A stretch of 64,000 nucleotides of DNA from Allorhizobium paknamense. Its GTDB lineage: Bacteria; Pseudomonadota; Alphaproteobacteria; Rhizobiales; Rhizobiaceae. The stretch is taken from contig NZ_JAUSWH010000002.1 of the NCBI RefSeq assembly GCF_030815125.1, positions 124,001-188,000 of the forward strand, written 5' to 3'. Below, one piece after another: positions 46,862 through 55,697 of this stretch. The translations under genes and the position numbers were made by a program. The notes beneath the pieces were generated by a model. It was not told the origin of the DNA. It searched no databases and saw only the letters and a list, made by a program, of their open reading frames with translations. How positions within the stretch are numbered: position 1 is the first letter of the stretch; each line of letters starts with the position of its first letter.

Positions 46862-46964
46862 AGAGCATTTCCAGGAACAGTGGAAACCGGTTTTCCGTCG
46901 GGAAATGCCTAGAAACAAAGAGTTGGAGCGGCGATCTGTTTCAATCAGATCGAAAGCCGCTCTA
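46862..46964 (+). repeat. RIME-like repeat directly before the DUF2188 gene
   Basis: First palindrome GCATTTCCAGGAAC.../...GGGAAATGC, linker AGAAACAAAGAGT, then a second palindrome with GAGCGGC.../...GCCGCTC arms, which differs from the usual GAGCGTTTC arms. The AAGGAGG ribosome-binding site of the next gene begins 4 bp after it. Confidence 0.85.
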
Positions 46965-46979
46965 AACAAGGAGGATATC

Positions 46980-47264
46980 ATGGTGAAAGTGACCTATGAG
47001 ATCGTACCGCATGACGAAGGCTGGGCCTACCGGCTGGACGGCGCCTATTCCGAAACCTTTGCCAGCCATGACGAGGCACTGGAAGCCGCGCGGATCGTGA
47101 TGCGCGAATTGCAGATTTCCGACGAGCCGGTCCGCATTGTCTATCAGGATGAAAAGGGCCGCTGGCATGCGGAAATGAGCGATGGCCGCGACCGCCCGGA
47201 GGTTGAGATTCTCGACAGCTATTCCGGTGCGCTCTCCGCGACCGATGCCCCGCCCGCACGATAA
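46980..47264 (+). CDS. DUF2188 family protein
   Basis: 94 residues: MVKVTYEIVPHDEGWAYRLD and SETFASHDEALEAARIVMRE, the DUF2188 pattern of a strand hairpin with Gly-Trp followed by an aligned helix. Small cytoplasmic protein of unknown function. A near-perfect AAGGAGG sits 5-6 nt before the ATG, right behind a RIME-like repeat. Its 3' end overlaps the end of the convergent LysR gene by 46 bp. Confidence 0.85.
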   Translation: MVKVTYEIVPHDEGWAYRLDGAYSETFASHDEALEAARIVMRELQISDEPVRIVYQDEKGRWHAEMSDGRDRPEVEILDSYSGALSATDAPPAR

Positions 47265-48139
47265 CGCAAAAGCCCTGCGACCAGCGCGTCGAAGGTGGCG
47301 CGGCAGGGCGGATGGGTTTTCAGGTTTTCATGCATCACCACATAGGTGGGCAGGGTGAGGTGCAATTGTCCGCTCAGGACTTCCTCCAGCGTGTCATCCC
47401 GCCGGGCTATCCCGGCTTGGCACATGCCGATGCCGAGCCCTGAGCGAATGGCGGCCAGTTGCGCCAGATTGCTGTCGGCGCGAAAGGCGAACGTCAAGGC
47501 GGCAAGATCGGGCCTCGCTTCCAGAATGGCGCGGATATAGGGAAGCGGACGATCATAGCCGATCAACCTGTGCTGACGCAGATCCTCCAGATTTTCTGGC
47601 CTGCCGTTTTGATCGAGATAGCGGCGATGGGCGTAAAAGCCGATGTCGAGCGCGCCGATCGCCCGGCTCACCAGCGCCTTTTGCCGGGGCGCGACCATCC
47701 GCACGGCAATATCGGCCTCCTGCTGCAACAGATCCTCCACCCGGTCCGAGACGGAAAGCTCCACATGCAGCCCCGGATGCGCCGTCTGCAGGCGGCTGAG
47801 TATGGGCGGCAAGACTTCCACGGCCATCACATCGCTGGCGCTGATGCGCACCACGCCCTCCACATTCGTCTGCGAGGCCGTCGCCAGGCGCGAGAGCGAG
47901 CGACTGCTTGTTTCCATGCTTTCGGCAAGGGGCCGCATGGCAAGGGCGGTTGCGGTGGGCAGCAGGCCTTGGACGCTGCGCAGAAATAACGGCGCGCCAA
48001 TATTGGCCTCCAGCGCCTCGATATGCCGCCCGAGCGTCGGCTGCGTCAGCCCCAGCGCCCGTGCTGCCGCAGACAGCGAACCGCTTTGCAGCACGGCCAG
48101 AAAGCTGCGGTAATGATCCCAACTCACATCGTTTCTCAT
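47219..48139 (-). CDS. LysR-family transcriptional regulator
   Basis: 306 residues from the ATG at 48139. Winged HTH YRSFLAVLQSGSLSAAARALGL with TQPTLGRHIEALEA, and a type 2 periplasmic-binding effector domain (VEGVVRISASDVMAVEVLP to LPTYVVMHENLKTHPP). It is divergent from an SDR gene across a 203-bp region that carries a RIME-like repeat, the usual setting for a LysR regulator and its target. The effector is unknown. An open frame extends 115 codons upstream through the repeat and is not coding. Confidence 0.9.
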   Translation of the reverse strand: MRNDVSWDHYRSFLAVLQSGSLSAAARALGLTQPTLGRHIEALEANIGAPLFLRSVQGLLPTATALAMRPLAESMETSSRSLSRLATASQTNVEGVVRISASDVMAVEVLPPILSRLQTAHPGLHVELSVSDRVEDLLQQEADIAVRMVAPRQKALVSRAIGALDIGFYAHRRYLDQNGRPENLEDLRQHRLIGYDRPLPYIRAILEARPDLAALTFAFRADSNLAQLAAIRSGLGIGMCQAGIARRDDTLEEVLSGQLHLTLPTYVVMHENLKTHPPCRATFDALVAGLLRYRAGGASVAESAPE

Positions 48140-48228
48140 GCAAAAATGTATAGCAGTGATAGATAAATATACAATTTTTAAAAGCGGTCTCACCCGGCAT
48201 GATCCCGGCATCGACAGGATCGAGACAA

Positions 48229-48332
48229 TAGAGCATTTCCAGGAAAAGTGCGCAGCGGTTTTCCGTCCGGAAATGCGTAAAAACAAAGGTTTAGAGCGTT
48301 TCAAAGTTTCCGTGAAACAATGAAACGCTCTA
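48229..48332 (+). repeat. RIME-like repeat between the LysR and SDR genes
   Basis: Full copy: GAGCATTTCCAGGAAAAGTG to GGAAATGCG, linker TAAAAACAAAGGTTT, then AGAGCGTTTC.../...GAAACGCTCTA. It ends 10 bp before the SDR ATG and so lies in the promoter/leader region. Confidence 0.88.
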
Positions 48333-48342
48333 GGACGGTGAG

Positions 48343-49317
48343 ATGAACATGCGAAGCGAAGGCGTGGGAAAGACGGTGCTGGTGCTGGGCGCCACCGGCG
48401 GCATTGGCGGGGCGCTGGCGCGCACTCTGCAAGCGCGCGGCTATGAGATCGCGGCGCTGCATCGGCGGGCGGCGGAGATGGCAATCCATCATCCCGATTA
48501 TCGCTGGCTGGCTGGCGATGCGATGAAGGCCAGCGATGTGCTGGCGGCGGCGCAGGGCGTGACGGCCATTGTCCACGGCGTCAACCCGCCCGGCTATCAG
48601 CGCTGGGCCGAACTCGTGGTGCCGATGATCGACAACACCATCGCCGCCGCCAAGGCCGTGGGGGCCACCATCCTGATGCCGGGAACCATTTACAATTACG
48701 GGCCGGATGCCTTTCCGCTTCTTTCCGAAGCCAGCCCGCAGCATCCGACAACCCGCAAGGGCAAGATCCGCGTGGCCCTGGAACAGCGTCTGGAGCAGGC
48801 GGCAGGGCAGGGCGTGCAGACCATTCTGGTCAGGGCAGGCGATTTCTTCGGGCCGGGGGCGGGCAATAACTGGTTCGCGCAGGCGTTGGTCAAACCCGGC
48901 AAGCCGGTCAGCGCCATCACGCTGCCGGGCCGTCGCGGTACGGGCCACAGCTGGGCCTATCTACCGGATGTGGCGGAAAGTTTTGCCCGTCTTTTGGCCC
49001 TGCGTGAAAGCCTGCCCGGCTTTGCCCGGTTTCATATGCGCGGGGTTTATGATGCGGATGGGCTGGTGATGGCGCGCGCCATTGCCGAAGCGGTCAACAT
49101 GCCGAGGCTGAAGACACGGCGCTTTCCCTGGCCGCTCGTGCCGCTGATGGCGCCCTTCCTGCCGCTGTTTCGCGAGCTTGCCGAAATGCGCTATCTCTGG
49201 CGCGAGGACCTTCGCCTCGACAATCGCCTGCTGGTCGAAACGCTCGGAGAAGAGCCGGAAACGCCCTTGGCCGAGGCAGTGCGCACGACGCTCGTCAGTT
49301 TGAAATGCTTGCCGTGA
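48343..49317 (+). CDS. NAD(P)-dependent extended SDR / epimerase-like protein
   Basis: 324 residues with VLVLGATGGIGGALARTL as the NAD(P) site, AIVHGVNPPGYQRWAE, a possible active-site region GTIYNYGPDAFPLLSEASP and SWAYLPDVAESFARLLAL. The plan is that of an atypical extended SDR (NmrA/epimerase-like). The Tyr-x3-Lys dyad is not clearly kept. Reaction unknown. It is divergent from the LysR gene, which may control it. GGTGAG precedes the two nearby ATGs, immediately behind a RIME-like repeat. Confidence 0.82.
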   Translation: MNMRSEGVGKTVLVLGATGGIGGALARTLQARGYEIAALHRRAAEMAIHHPDYRWLAGDAMKASDVLAAAQGVTAIVHGVNPPGYQRWAELVVPMIDNTIAAAKAVGATILMPGTIYNYGPDAFPLLSEASPQHPTTRKGKIRVALEQRLEQAAGQGVQTILVRAGDFFGPGAGNNWFAQALVKPGKPVSAITLPGRRGTGHSWAYLPDVAESFARLLALRESLPGFARFHMRGVYDADGLVMARAIAEAVNMPRLKTRRFPWPLVPLMAPFLPLFRELAEMRYLWREDLRLDNRLLVETLGEEPETPLAEAVRTTLVSLKCLP

Positions 49318-49381
49318 TTTACGGACAGGGGCTCGACCCCAGCCCTTCGGGGAAGGGCCGGGATATTTCTAGGATATGTGA

Positions 49382-50494
49382 TCAATCCAGCGTCGGATAG
49401 TCGGTATAACCCTTTTCGCCGCCGCCGTAGAAGGTGGACTGGTCACCCTGGTTGAGCGGTGCATTTTCCTTCAGGCGGCGCACCAGATCGGGATTGGCGA
49501 TGAAGGCCTTGCCGAAGGCCACCATGTCGGCCTTGCCGCTTTCCACCGCCTCAATGGCCAGATCGCGGCTATAGCCGTTATTGGCGATCCAGGCGCCCTT
49601 GCCGCCAGCATTGCGATAGGCGGCTTTGAAACCTGCCCAATCGAAGGGCTTGCCGCCCATCTGCTGATCGCGCGGGCCGCCGGTGGCGCCCTCGATGACA
49701 TGGATGAAGGCAAGGTTATGGGCCGCCAGCTTTTCCGCCAGCAGGTTATAGCTTGCCTGCGGATCGGCATCGGCATTGTTGTTGGCAGGCGTGACGGGCG
49801 AGAGGCGAATGCCGGTGCGGCCACCGCCGATTTCCTTGACGATGGCCTCCACCACTTCCAGCGTCAGCCGCAGGCGATTTTCAACAGATCCACCATAGGC
49901 ATCGGTGCGCCTATTGCTCTCGGAGCTCATGAACTGCTGGAGAAGATAGCCGTTGGCGGCATGGATCTCCACGCCGTCGAAACCGGCTTCGATGGCGGCG
50001 CGGGCGGCCTTGCGGTAGTCCTCGATCAGGCCGGGGATTTCCGAAAGCTCCAGCGCGCGGGGCTCGGAGGTTTCTACGAAGGCGCCGGTGCCATCGGGAT
50101 TGATGATATAGGTCTTGGATTTGGCAGGCACGCCGGAAGGCGAGACCGGCTGACCGCCATTCGGCTGCAGTGAGCTATGGGAAATGGCGCCCACGTGCCA
50201 GAGCTGCGTGACGATCTTGCCGCCTGCCTCATGCACGGCCTTGGTCACGGCCTTCCAGCCTTCGATGGCTTCCGGCTTGTAGAGGCCGGGCACATCGGCA
50301 TAGCCCTGCGCCTGATGCGAAATGGCGGTGCCTTCCGTCACCAGCAGGCCTGCGGTGGCGCGCTGGGCGTAATAGGTGGCGGTCATCGGCTTCGGCACGG
50401 CCTGGGGCGAGCGGTTGCGCGTCAAGGGCGCCATCGCAATGCGGTTTGCAACCTCGATATCGCCGACCTTGAGGGGATCGAACAGCGTAGCCAT
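49382..50494 (-). CDS. Old Yellow Enzyme family alkene reductase
   Basis: 370 residues from the ATG at 50494 with AAAGGA 7 nt upstream. MATLFDPLKVGDIEVANRIA, MAPLTRNRSPQ, LWHVGAISHSSLQPNG, GVEIHAANGYLLQQFM, RTDAYGGSVENRLRL and the FMN-phosphate-binding C-terminal region are all diagnostic of NemA/OYE. It reduces activated alkenes, N-ethylmaleimide and nitro compounds with NAD(P)H. An ArsR-type regulator lies 41 bp upstream in the same operon, comparable to the NemR-nemA logic in which electrophiles induce their own reductase. Confidence 0.94.
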   Translation of the reverse strand: MATLFDPLKVGDIEVANRIAMAPLTRNRSPQAVPKPMTATYYAQRATAGLLVTEGTAISHQAQGYADVPGLYKPEAIEGWKAVTKAVHEAGGKIVTQLWHVGAISHSSLQPNGGQPVSPSGVPAKSKTYIINPDGTGAFVETSEPRALELSEIPGLIEDYRKAARAAIEAGFDGVEIHAANGYLLQQFMSSESNRRTDAYGGSVENRLRLTLEVVEAIVKEIGGGRTGIRLSPVTPANNNADADPQASYNLLAEKLAAHNLAFIHVIEGATGGPRDQQMGGKPFDWAGFKAAYRNAGGKGAWIANNGYSRDLAIEAVESGKADMVAFGKAFIANPDLVRRLKENAPLNQGDQSTFYGGGEKGYTDYPTLD

Positions 50495-50535
50495 GGAATG
50501 TCCTTTCAAATAGGAGGAGTCTCTGGAGGGGGGTG

Positions 50536-50886
50536 TCAGAGGGCCGTGGACAGGCGCGAGACGAAGGCGGCAATGGCCTCTTCATTGCGCTTGTAATAAT
50601 TCCACTGGCCCAGCTTGGAGGAGGTGATCAGCCCGGCGCGCTGCAAGGTAGCAAGATGGGCGGAAACGGTGGATTGCGAGAGCCCGCAACGCTCGAACTG
50701 CCCGGCGCAGACCCCAAGTTCCGGCGAGCAGTGCTGCGGGCTGAAATGGAGCTGCGGCTCCTTCAGCCATTGCAGCATGTCGCGGCGCACGGGATGGGAG
50801 ATCGCTTTCAGGACCTCATCGACATCGGGGGCTTGGTTGGTCGGCGCCTGATCGGGCAGGGCTTGGTTAAGCTGTATATCGTTCAT
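50536..50886 (-). CDS. ArsR-family regulator upstream of the alkene reductase
   Basis: 116 residues: VLKAISHPVRRDMLQWLKEP is the ArsR start, and LSQSTVSAHLATLQRAGLIT is the recognition helix and wing. Four Cys-type positions (FSPQHCSPELGVCAGQFERCG) lie in the loop before the recognition helix. They could sense electrophiles, metals or oxidation, which fits the alkene reductase it precedes. In Sinorhizobium an arsR-type gene flanks the AbcR sRNA locus at the same place. It is cotranscribed with the reductase. Confidence 0.88.
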   Translation of the reverse strand: MNDIQLNQALPDQAPTNQAPDVDEVLKAISHPVRRDMLQWLKEPQLHFSPQHCSPELGVCAGQFERCGLSQSTVSAHLATLQRAGLITSSKLGQWNYYKRNEEAIAAFVSRLSTAL

Positions 50887-50943
50887 GACCGATATGTATA
50901 TCGGGAATTTTCGATATCAAGGGCGGCAAGGGAAGGAGCAGGC

Positions 50944-51047
50944 AAAAAAAAGGCGCCACGAGGCGCCTTGAGTTGAGAAGGTCTCTAGACCTCCAGAGGG
51001 GAACAGCTGAAGAAATGCTACCGAGAGGGGCACTCGCGTTCAGCTAC
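50944..51047 (-). ncRNA. abcR2: AbcR-type trans-acting small RNA, second copy
   Basis: On the minus strand a candidate promoter (TTGAAA 51075-51080, CTATCT 51054-51059) is followed by a transcript of about 104 nt. It contains CAGCTGTTCCCCTCTGGAGG and ends in the terminator AGGCGCC-TCGT-GGCGCCT with eight T. The 20-nt block is shared with the neighbouring sRNA. Position between arsR and lsrB, tandem arrangement and motif match the AbcR1/AbcR2 (alpha-r15) sRNAs that repress ABC-transporter mRNAs with Hfq in rhizobia. Which copy is 1 or 2 is arbitrary. The 5' end is an estimate. Confidence 0.82.
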
Positions 51048-51163
51048 ACTTGAAGATAGTTCAATCCCCGCCGATTTCAAGAGGCGGTGCAAAACTTTGT
51101 TGCATCTGCGCACATTCACCGCCTGCAACAAGGGCAGGATCTGTCTGAAAAAAGCACAAGGCG

Positions 51164-51279
51164 AAAAAAAAGGGCCACCGGATTGCTCCAGGGCCCATAA
51201 AGTTTGAAGGTTATAAACCTCCAGAGGGGAACAGCTGGTGCGGTGGAACTGGGAGGAAAGCCACCGTGTGCATCAGCTG
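51164..51279 (-). ncRNA. abcR1: AbcR-type trans-acting small RNA, first copy
   Basis: Minus-strand transcript of about 116 nt behind TTGTTC-N17-CATATC (-10 at 51285-51290). It carries CTTTCCTCCCAGTTCC, an unpaired anti-Shine-Dalgarno stretch between GGTGG/CCACC-type arms, then CAGCTGTTCCCCTCTGGAGG, and ends in a GGGCC...GGCCC hairpin followed by eight T (51164-51171). The CUCCCA loop is the known targeting motif of the AbcR family. Synteny (arsR - sRNAs - lsrB - trxB) is that of Sinorhizobium. Ends are predicted. Confidence 0.85.
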
Positions 51280-51402
51280 TGAGCGATATGGTGGTTTTTT
51301 GTGCAGCGAACAATGCTTTTTTGTGCATGGGAGGCATGCGGATGCCGCATGTCTGCCGTTCCTGTCGTAATTAGAATACTATAACGTGCCGAACTGAAGC
51401 TG

Positions 51403-51428
51403 AAAACCCCTTCCAATTCAGGGGTTTT
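51403..51428 (-). terminator. Terminator of lsrB
   Basis: AAAACCCCT (51403-51411) pairs with AGGGGTTTT (51420-51428) around an 8-nt loop, 15 bp past the lsrB stop. Confidence 0.8.
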
Positions 51429-51443
51429 GCAGATTTCTTCCGG

Positions 51444-52340
51444 TCAGAAACTCCAATTGCGCGCCTTGGAGACGATGAAATCGCGGAAAACTTTCAGCTT
51501 GGCGGCATTCTTCATTTCATCGGGATAGCAGAAATAGGTGTCGAAGGATGGCACGTCTGCATTGATCGGCAACTGAATCAGGCCCGGGTCGCGCCCGACG
51601 ATATAGTCCGGCATGCAGGCGATGCCGATTCCCAGCAGGCAGGCCCGCTTGATCGAGGTCTGGCTGTTGATCTGCAGATGCGGAATGCGGCGGTTGTCGG
51701 AAGAGCGGCCCGCCACTTCCAGCCAGTTCACATCGAGCAGATAGTTCGGTGCCGGTTCGCCGAAGGTGATGATGCGGTGATTGTCCAGATCTTCCAGCGT
51801 CTGCGGTTCGCCATGCCGGTTGATATAAGAGGGCGCGGCATAGACATGCATGTGCACGGTGAAGAGCTTGCGCTGGATCAGGTCCGATTGCTGTGGCTGG
51901 CGCAGGCGAATGGCGCAGTCGGCATGGCGCATGTTCACATCCAGTTCCTCGTTGTCGAGGATGAGCTGGATGGACATGTCCGGGTAAAGCTGCAGGAATT
52001 CCTGGACCTTGTCGGTCAGCCAGCCCTGGCCGAGACCGACAGTGGTGGTGACGCGCAGCTTGCCGCTCGGCTTTTCGGTCGCCTCCGTCAGCTGCATCTT
52101 TACCGTTTCGAGCTTCAGCAGCACGTCATGGGCGGTGCGATAGAGCAATTCGCCCTGTTCGGTCAGGATCAGCCCGCGCGCATGGCGGTGGAAAAGCTTG
52201 ACGCCGACATCCTGCTCCAGCGCGCTCACCTGCCGGCTGATCGCCGATTGCGACAGATGCAGCTTGTCGGCGGCGTGGGTGAAGGAACCGGCTTCGGCGG
52301 CTGCGTGAAAAATGCGCAGCTTGTCCCAGTCCAGCGGCAT
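51444..52340 (-). CDS. lsrB: LysR-family regulator LsrB
   Basis: 298 residues from the ATG at 52340 (GGAGGA upstream). HTH: LRIFHAAAEAGSFTHAADKL and HLSQSAISRQVSALEQDVGV; then an effector domain with RVTTTVGLGQGWLTDKVQEF and the terminal KLKVFRDFIVSKARNWSF. Sequence and position, between trxB and the AbcR sRNAs, agree with rhizobial LsrB, which controls redox balance, lipopolysaccharide and symbiosis genes. A trxB neighbour 22 bp upstream in the same direction supports a redox role. Cys residues (HADCAIRL, KRACLLG, IACMPD) could be the redox sensors. Confidence 0.9.
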   Translation of the reverse strand: MPLDWDKLRIFHAAAEAGSFTHAADKLHLSQSAISRQVSALEQDVGVKLFHRHARGLILTEQGELLYRTAHDVLLKLETVKMQLTEATEKPSGKLRVTTTVGLGQGWLTDKVQEFLQLYPDMSIQLILDNEELDVNMRHADCAIRLRQPQQSDLIQRKLFTVHMHVYAAPSYINRHGEPQTLEDLDNHRIITFGEPAPNYLLDVNWLEVAGRSSDNRRIPHLQINSQTSIKRACLLGIGIACMPDYIVGRDPGLIQLPINADVPSFDTYFCYPDEMKNAAKLKVFRDFIVSKARNWSF

Positions 52341-52362
52341 TCCTCCACCTCGCATCATTCGC

Positions 52363-53337
<975 letters not shown>

Positions 53338-53572
53338 GACAAATCCTTTCAGTCGGCACGGGATCTCGTGGGAGGCCTGATATAGGCGATGAACCGCGCC
53401 GGCTCATCCCCCATTTATGAATGATCCATGCATTAGTTCAAGGGCTGCCTTGCGTTAATAACAGGGCATTGGGAAGAGCTATCATTCGCGGGAGCCGTGA
53501 TTAACATTTTTGTGCGCGGTTTCGACATAATCTTGCGCCACAGGCCGGTGCAGGTCATAACCGCTGACAGTC

Positions 53573-53676
53573 TAGAGCGTTTCATTGTTTCACGGAAACA
53601 TTGAAACGCTCTAACTCTTTGTTTCTACGCATTTCCGGACGGAAAACCGGTTTCCACTTTTCCTGGAAATGCTCTA
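53573..53676 (-). repeat. RIME-like repeat between trxB and the Lrp gene
   Basis: Full copy in inverted orientation: TAGAGCGTTTCATTGTTTC.../...GAAACGCTCTA, linker ACTCTTTGTTTCTACGC, then GCATTTCCGGACGG.../...CCTGGAAATGC. It ends 17 bp before the GTG start of the Lrp gene. Nothing else is seen in the 356-bp spacer. Confidence 0.88.
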
Positions 53677-53693
53677 TATGGAAAGGGCCCCTG

Positions 53694-54161
53694 GTGTTTC
53701 GCGCCGAACTCGATGCCATCGATCTGAGGATCCTGCGGGAATTGCAGCGGGATGGCCGCATGACCAATGTGGAGCTTTCCGAGCGGGTGGGCATTTCAGC
53801 GCCGCCCTGCCTGCGGCGGGTGCGCAAGCTGGAAGAAACCGGTATCATCCAGGGCTATCATGCGCTTCTGAACGGCCCGAAGCTCGGCTTCGATCTCGTC
53901 GCCTTCTGCATGGTCGGGCTGAAGCACCAGTCGGAAGCCAATCTCAAATCCTTCGCCGCCGCCACGGAAAACTGGCCGCTGGTGCGCCAGGCCTGGATGG
54001 TGAACGGTGAAAGCGATTTTCTGCTGCATTGCGTGGCGGAAAATCTCACCCGCTTTCAGGATTTCGTCATCGAAACGCTGACAGCCAACGAACATGTCGA
54101 CACGGTTCGCACCATGCTGACCATCCGCCAGGTCAAGCGCCTGGGACTGGTTGAAATCTGA
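53694..54161 (+). CDS. Lrp/AsnC-family transcriptional regulator
   Basis: 155 residues from a GTG at 53694 with AAGGG about 8 nt upstream. FRAELDAIDLRILRELQRDG and NVELSERVGISAPPCLRRVR form the AsnC-type HTH, and the RAM effector domain follows (GFDLVAFCMVGLKHQSEANL to HVDTVRTMLTIRQVKRLG). Lrp regulators sense amino acids and form octamers. In rhizobia an lrp gene is the usual divergent neighbour of trxB, so this is core synteny. The upstream in-frame extension runs through a repeat and is not coding. Confidence 0.92.
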   Translation: MFRAELDAIDLRILRELQRDGRMTNVELSERVGISAPPCLRRVRKLEETGIIQGYHALLNGPKLGFDLVAFCMVGLKHQSEANLKSFAAATENWPLVRQAWMVNGESDFLLHCVAENLTRFQDFVIETLTANEHVDTVRTMLTIRQVKRLGLVEI

Positions 54162-54203
54162 CGTTTGTCAGGGACCCGTGACGCACTTTGTTGCTGAAAC
54201 GAC

Positions 54204-55202
54204 TCAGCCCGCCAGCGAGAGCCGTTGCCGCTGGACGAAGGCCGGAGCGCCTTTGGTCAGGCACTGGCTGATCACGGCATCCACGGAATAGAGCGCCTTG
54301 ATGGCGGGATCGATCTCCACGAAAGGCTTTGCCATGAAGGCTTCGATGCCCTCGAGCGAGTTGAACGTGTCCAGCACGAAGATATTGTTGGGGTGATAGA
54401 AGGCTTCGCTGACGATGTGGCGATTGTTGGTCAACAGCTTGCGCCCGTAGATCATCGCTTCCAGAGGGCGCAGTGTCAGCCCTTCCTGTCCGCTCTGGAG
54501 AATATCGATGATGCAGCGTGCCGAAAGGTTTTCCGCCAGATAGTCGGGATAGGGCACGGAGCGCTTGTCACGTCGGGTCTTGCTCCACCAGTGCTTTTTC
54601 TCGATCTTGCGATCGGTGAATTTCAGGGAGACGCTGAACCCCTTTTCGCCGAGCCGCCGTCCCAATCCCTCGATCAGCCGGCTGCGGCCCTTTTCCCGTC
54701 CGAGAAAGGAAAAGTCCGTCATCTGCTCCCGATGCGGAATGGCGGCGACCGGGGCGATATATTGCCGGTAGGGTTCGAAACCATAGGCGCGGCAATCCTG
54801 CGGGTCGAAAGAGATGACCTTGTGCCCCGCCGCGATGATTTCCTTGAGAAAGGGGATGATCACTCCCTTGGCCGCCACCGGATTGCGGATGATGATCGAA
54901 ATCGGTACCGCCGGCTTATGCGCAACGATATAGCGCAGCACTTCCTCACGTTCGTTGACGATGAAATGCGCATTCGGAAAGCGCGCAAACACCTGCGCCA
55001 TGACCTGATAATAAAGCCTGTGGCGCTGAAAGGCGGGCGTTATTTTGTAAAACGGATTCTTCTGGGCCAGCTTCTTGATATGCAAAACCGTCACGTCGAA
55101 CCGCGTCTGGTCTGCCTGCTGCCAGAAGAAGTCCTCGTAATCTGCCCACATGCCGAGGCAGACGATTTGCGTGCGCTGACGGTTGCTGTTGTCGACCTTC
55201 AC
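54204..55202 (-). CDS. Uncharacterised protein, glycosyltransferase-like C-terminus
   Basis: 332 residues from a GTG at 55202 with GGGGA just upstream (MKVDNSNRQRTQIVCLGMWA). Longer in-frame starts reach into repeat C3 and are rejected. VCLGMWADYEDFFWQQAD, VPISIIIRNPVAAKG, DFSFLGREKGRSRLIEGLG and GLTLRPLEAMIYGRKLLTNN resemble GT-B-fold glycosyltransferases, in which a late acidic residue binds the sugar nucleotide (LRPLEAM). I do not recognise a family. A role in surface polysaccharide is possible, given the GT-A-like gene at 55698. It converges with the Lrp gene. Confidence 0.6.
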   Translation of the reverse strand: MKVDNSNRQRTQIVCLGMWADYEDFFWQQADQTRFDVTVLHIKKLAQKNPFYKITPAFQRHRLYYQVMAQVFARFPNAHFIVNEREEVLRYIVAHKPAVPISIIIRNPVAAKGVIIPFLKEIIAAGHKVISFDPQDCRAYGFEPYRQYIAPVAAIPHREQMTDFSFLGREKGRSRLIEGLGRRLGEKGFSVSLKFTDRKIEKKHWWSKTRRDKRSVPYPDYLAENLSARCIIDILQSGQEGLTLRPLEAMIYGRKLLTNNRHIVSEAFYHPNNIFVLDTFNSLEGIEAFMAKPFVEIDPAIKALYSVDAVISQCLTKGAPAFVQRQRLSLAG

Positions 55203-55323
55203 ATCATTCCCCGAATGCCAATGTTTATAGGACCGCGAGATGAAGCCGGTCCCACATTCGGCATCTTTTCCAACGAGGTCCCTCGATATGGTCCAGGCCT
55301 GAGGCTGATTTATGGCAAGCGAC

Positions 55324-55550
55324 AGCATGTCGCGCAAAAGTGTGCAGCGGTTTTGCGAGAACGACATGCGTTATACGAAGAGTCATTGAAGATGACTGTT
55401 CGTATTCACTTTTCGAATATCTCAAGCCCCTGATGCATTTGAGATATTCGAAATCTCTTCAAGGCGAGGATGCGTTAGCATCTTCGAGCCTTGGTATTAA
55501 AACAAGAATGTAAAGCACGTTGCATGAGGCTGATAAGCCGCAACGTGCTT
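55324..55550 (+). repeat. RIME-like repeat (C3, GCATGTCG variant) split by element A
   Basis: Left part AGCATGTCGCGCAAAAGTG to ACGACATGCGTTA (55324-55373), right part from 55497 ending GCAACGTGCTT (55550). Removing element A and one TTA restores a sequence nearly identical to copy C1 at 23296. The rest of the spacer 55203-55697 holds no gene that I can support. Confidence 0.88.
55374..55496 (+). mobile_element. Element A copy 3 (123 bp) nested in a RIME-like repeat, TTA duplication
   Basis: TACGAAGAG to CCTTGGTA, flanked by TTA (55371-55373 and 55497-55499). The uninterrupted repeat C1 has one TTA at the same site (CATGCG-TTA-AACC), proving insertion with a 3-bp duplication. Confidence 0.9.
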
Positions 55551-55697
55551 GAGTGGTCTGATTTTGATATGTGTGGCCGGTCGCTCAAGGCAAATGTCCG
55601 CAGCTCCTCGTTTATTGGATAAAGCCGTTTATGGATTTCGCCGCCCGATACATCTTGCTAAAAGAGGTGCAAGCGAAAGATGATGAGGGATTGAAAC

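Noticed and set aside
55203-55367. N-terminal extension of the glycosyltransferase-like protein
   Set aside because: The extra 55 codons run into repeat C3. A GTG at 55202 with GGGGA fits better.
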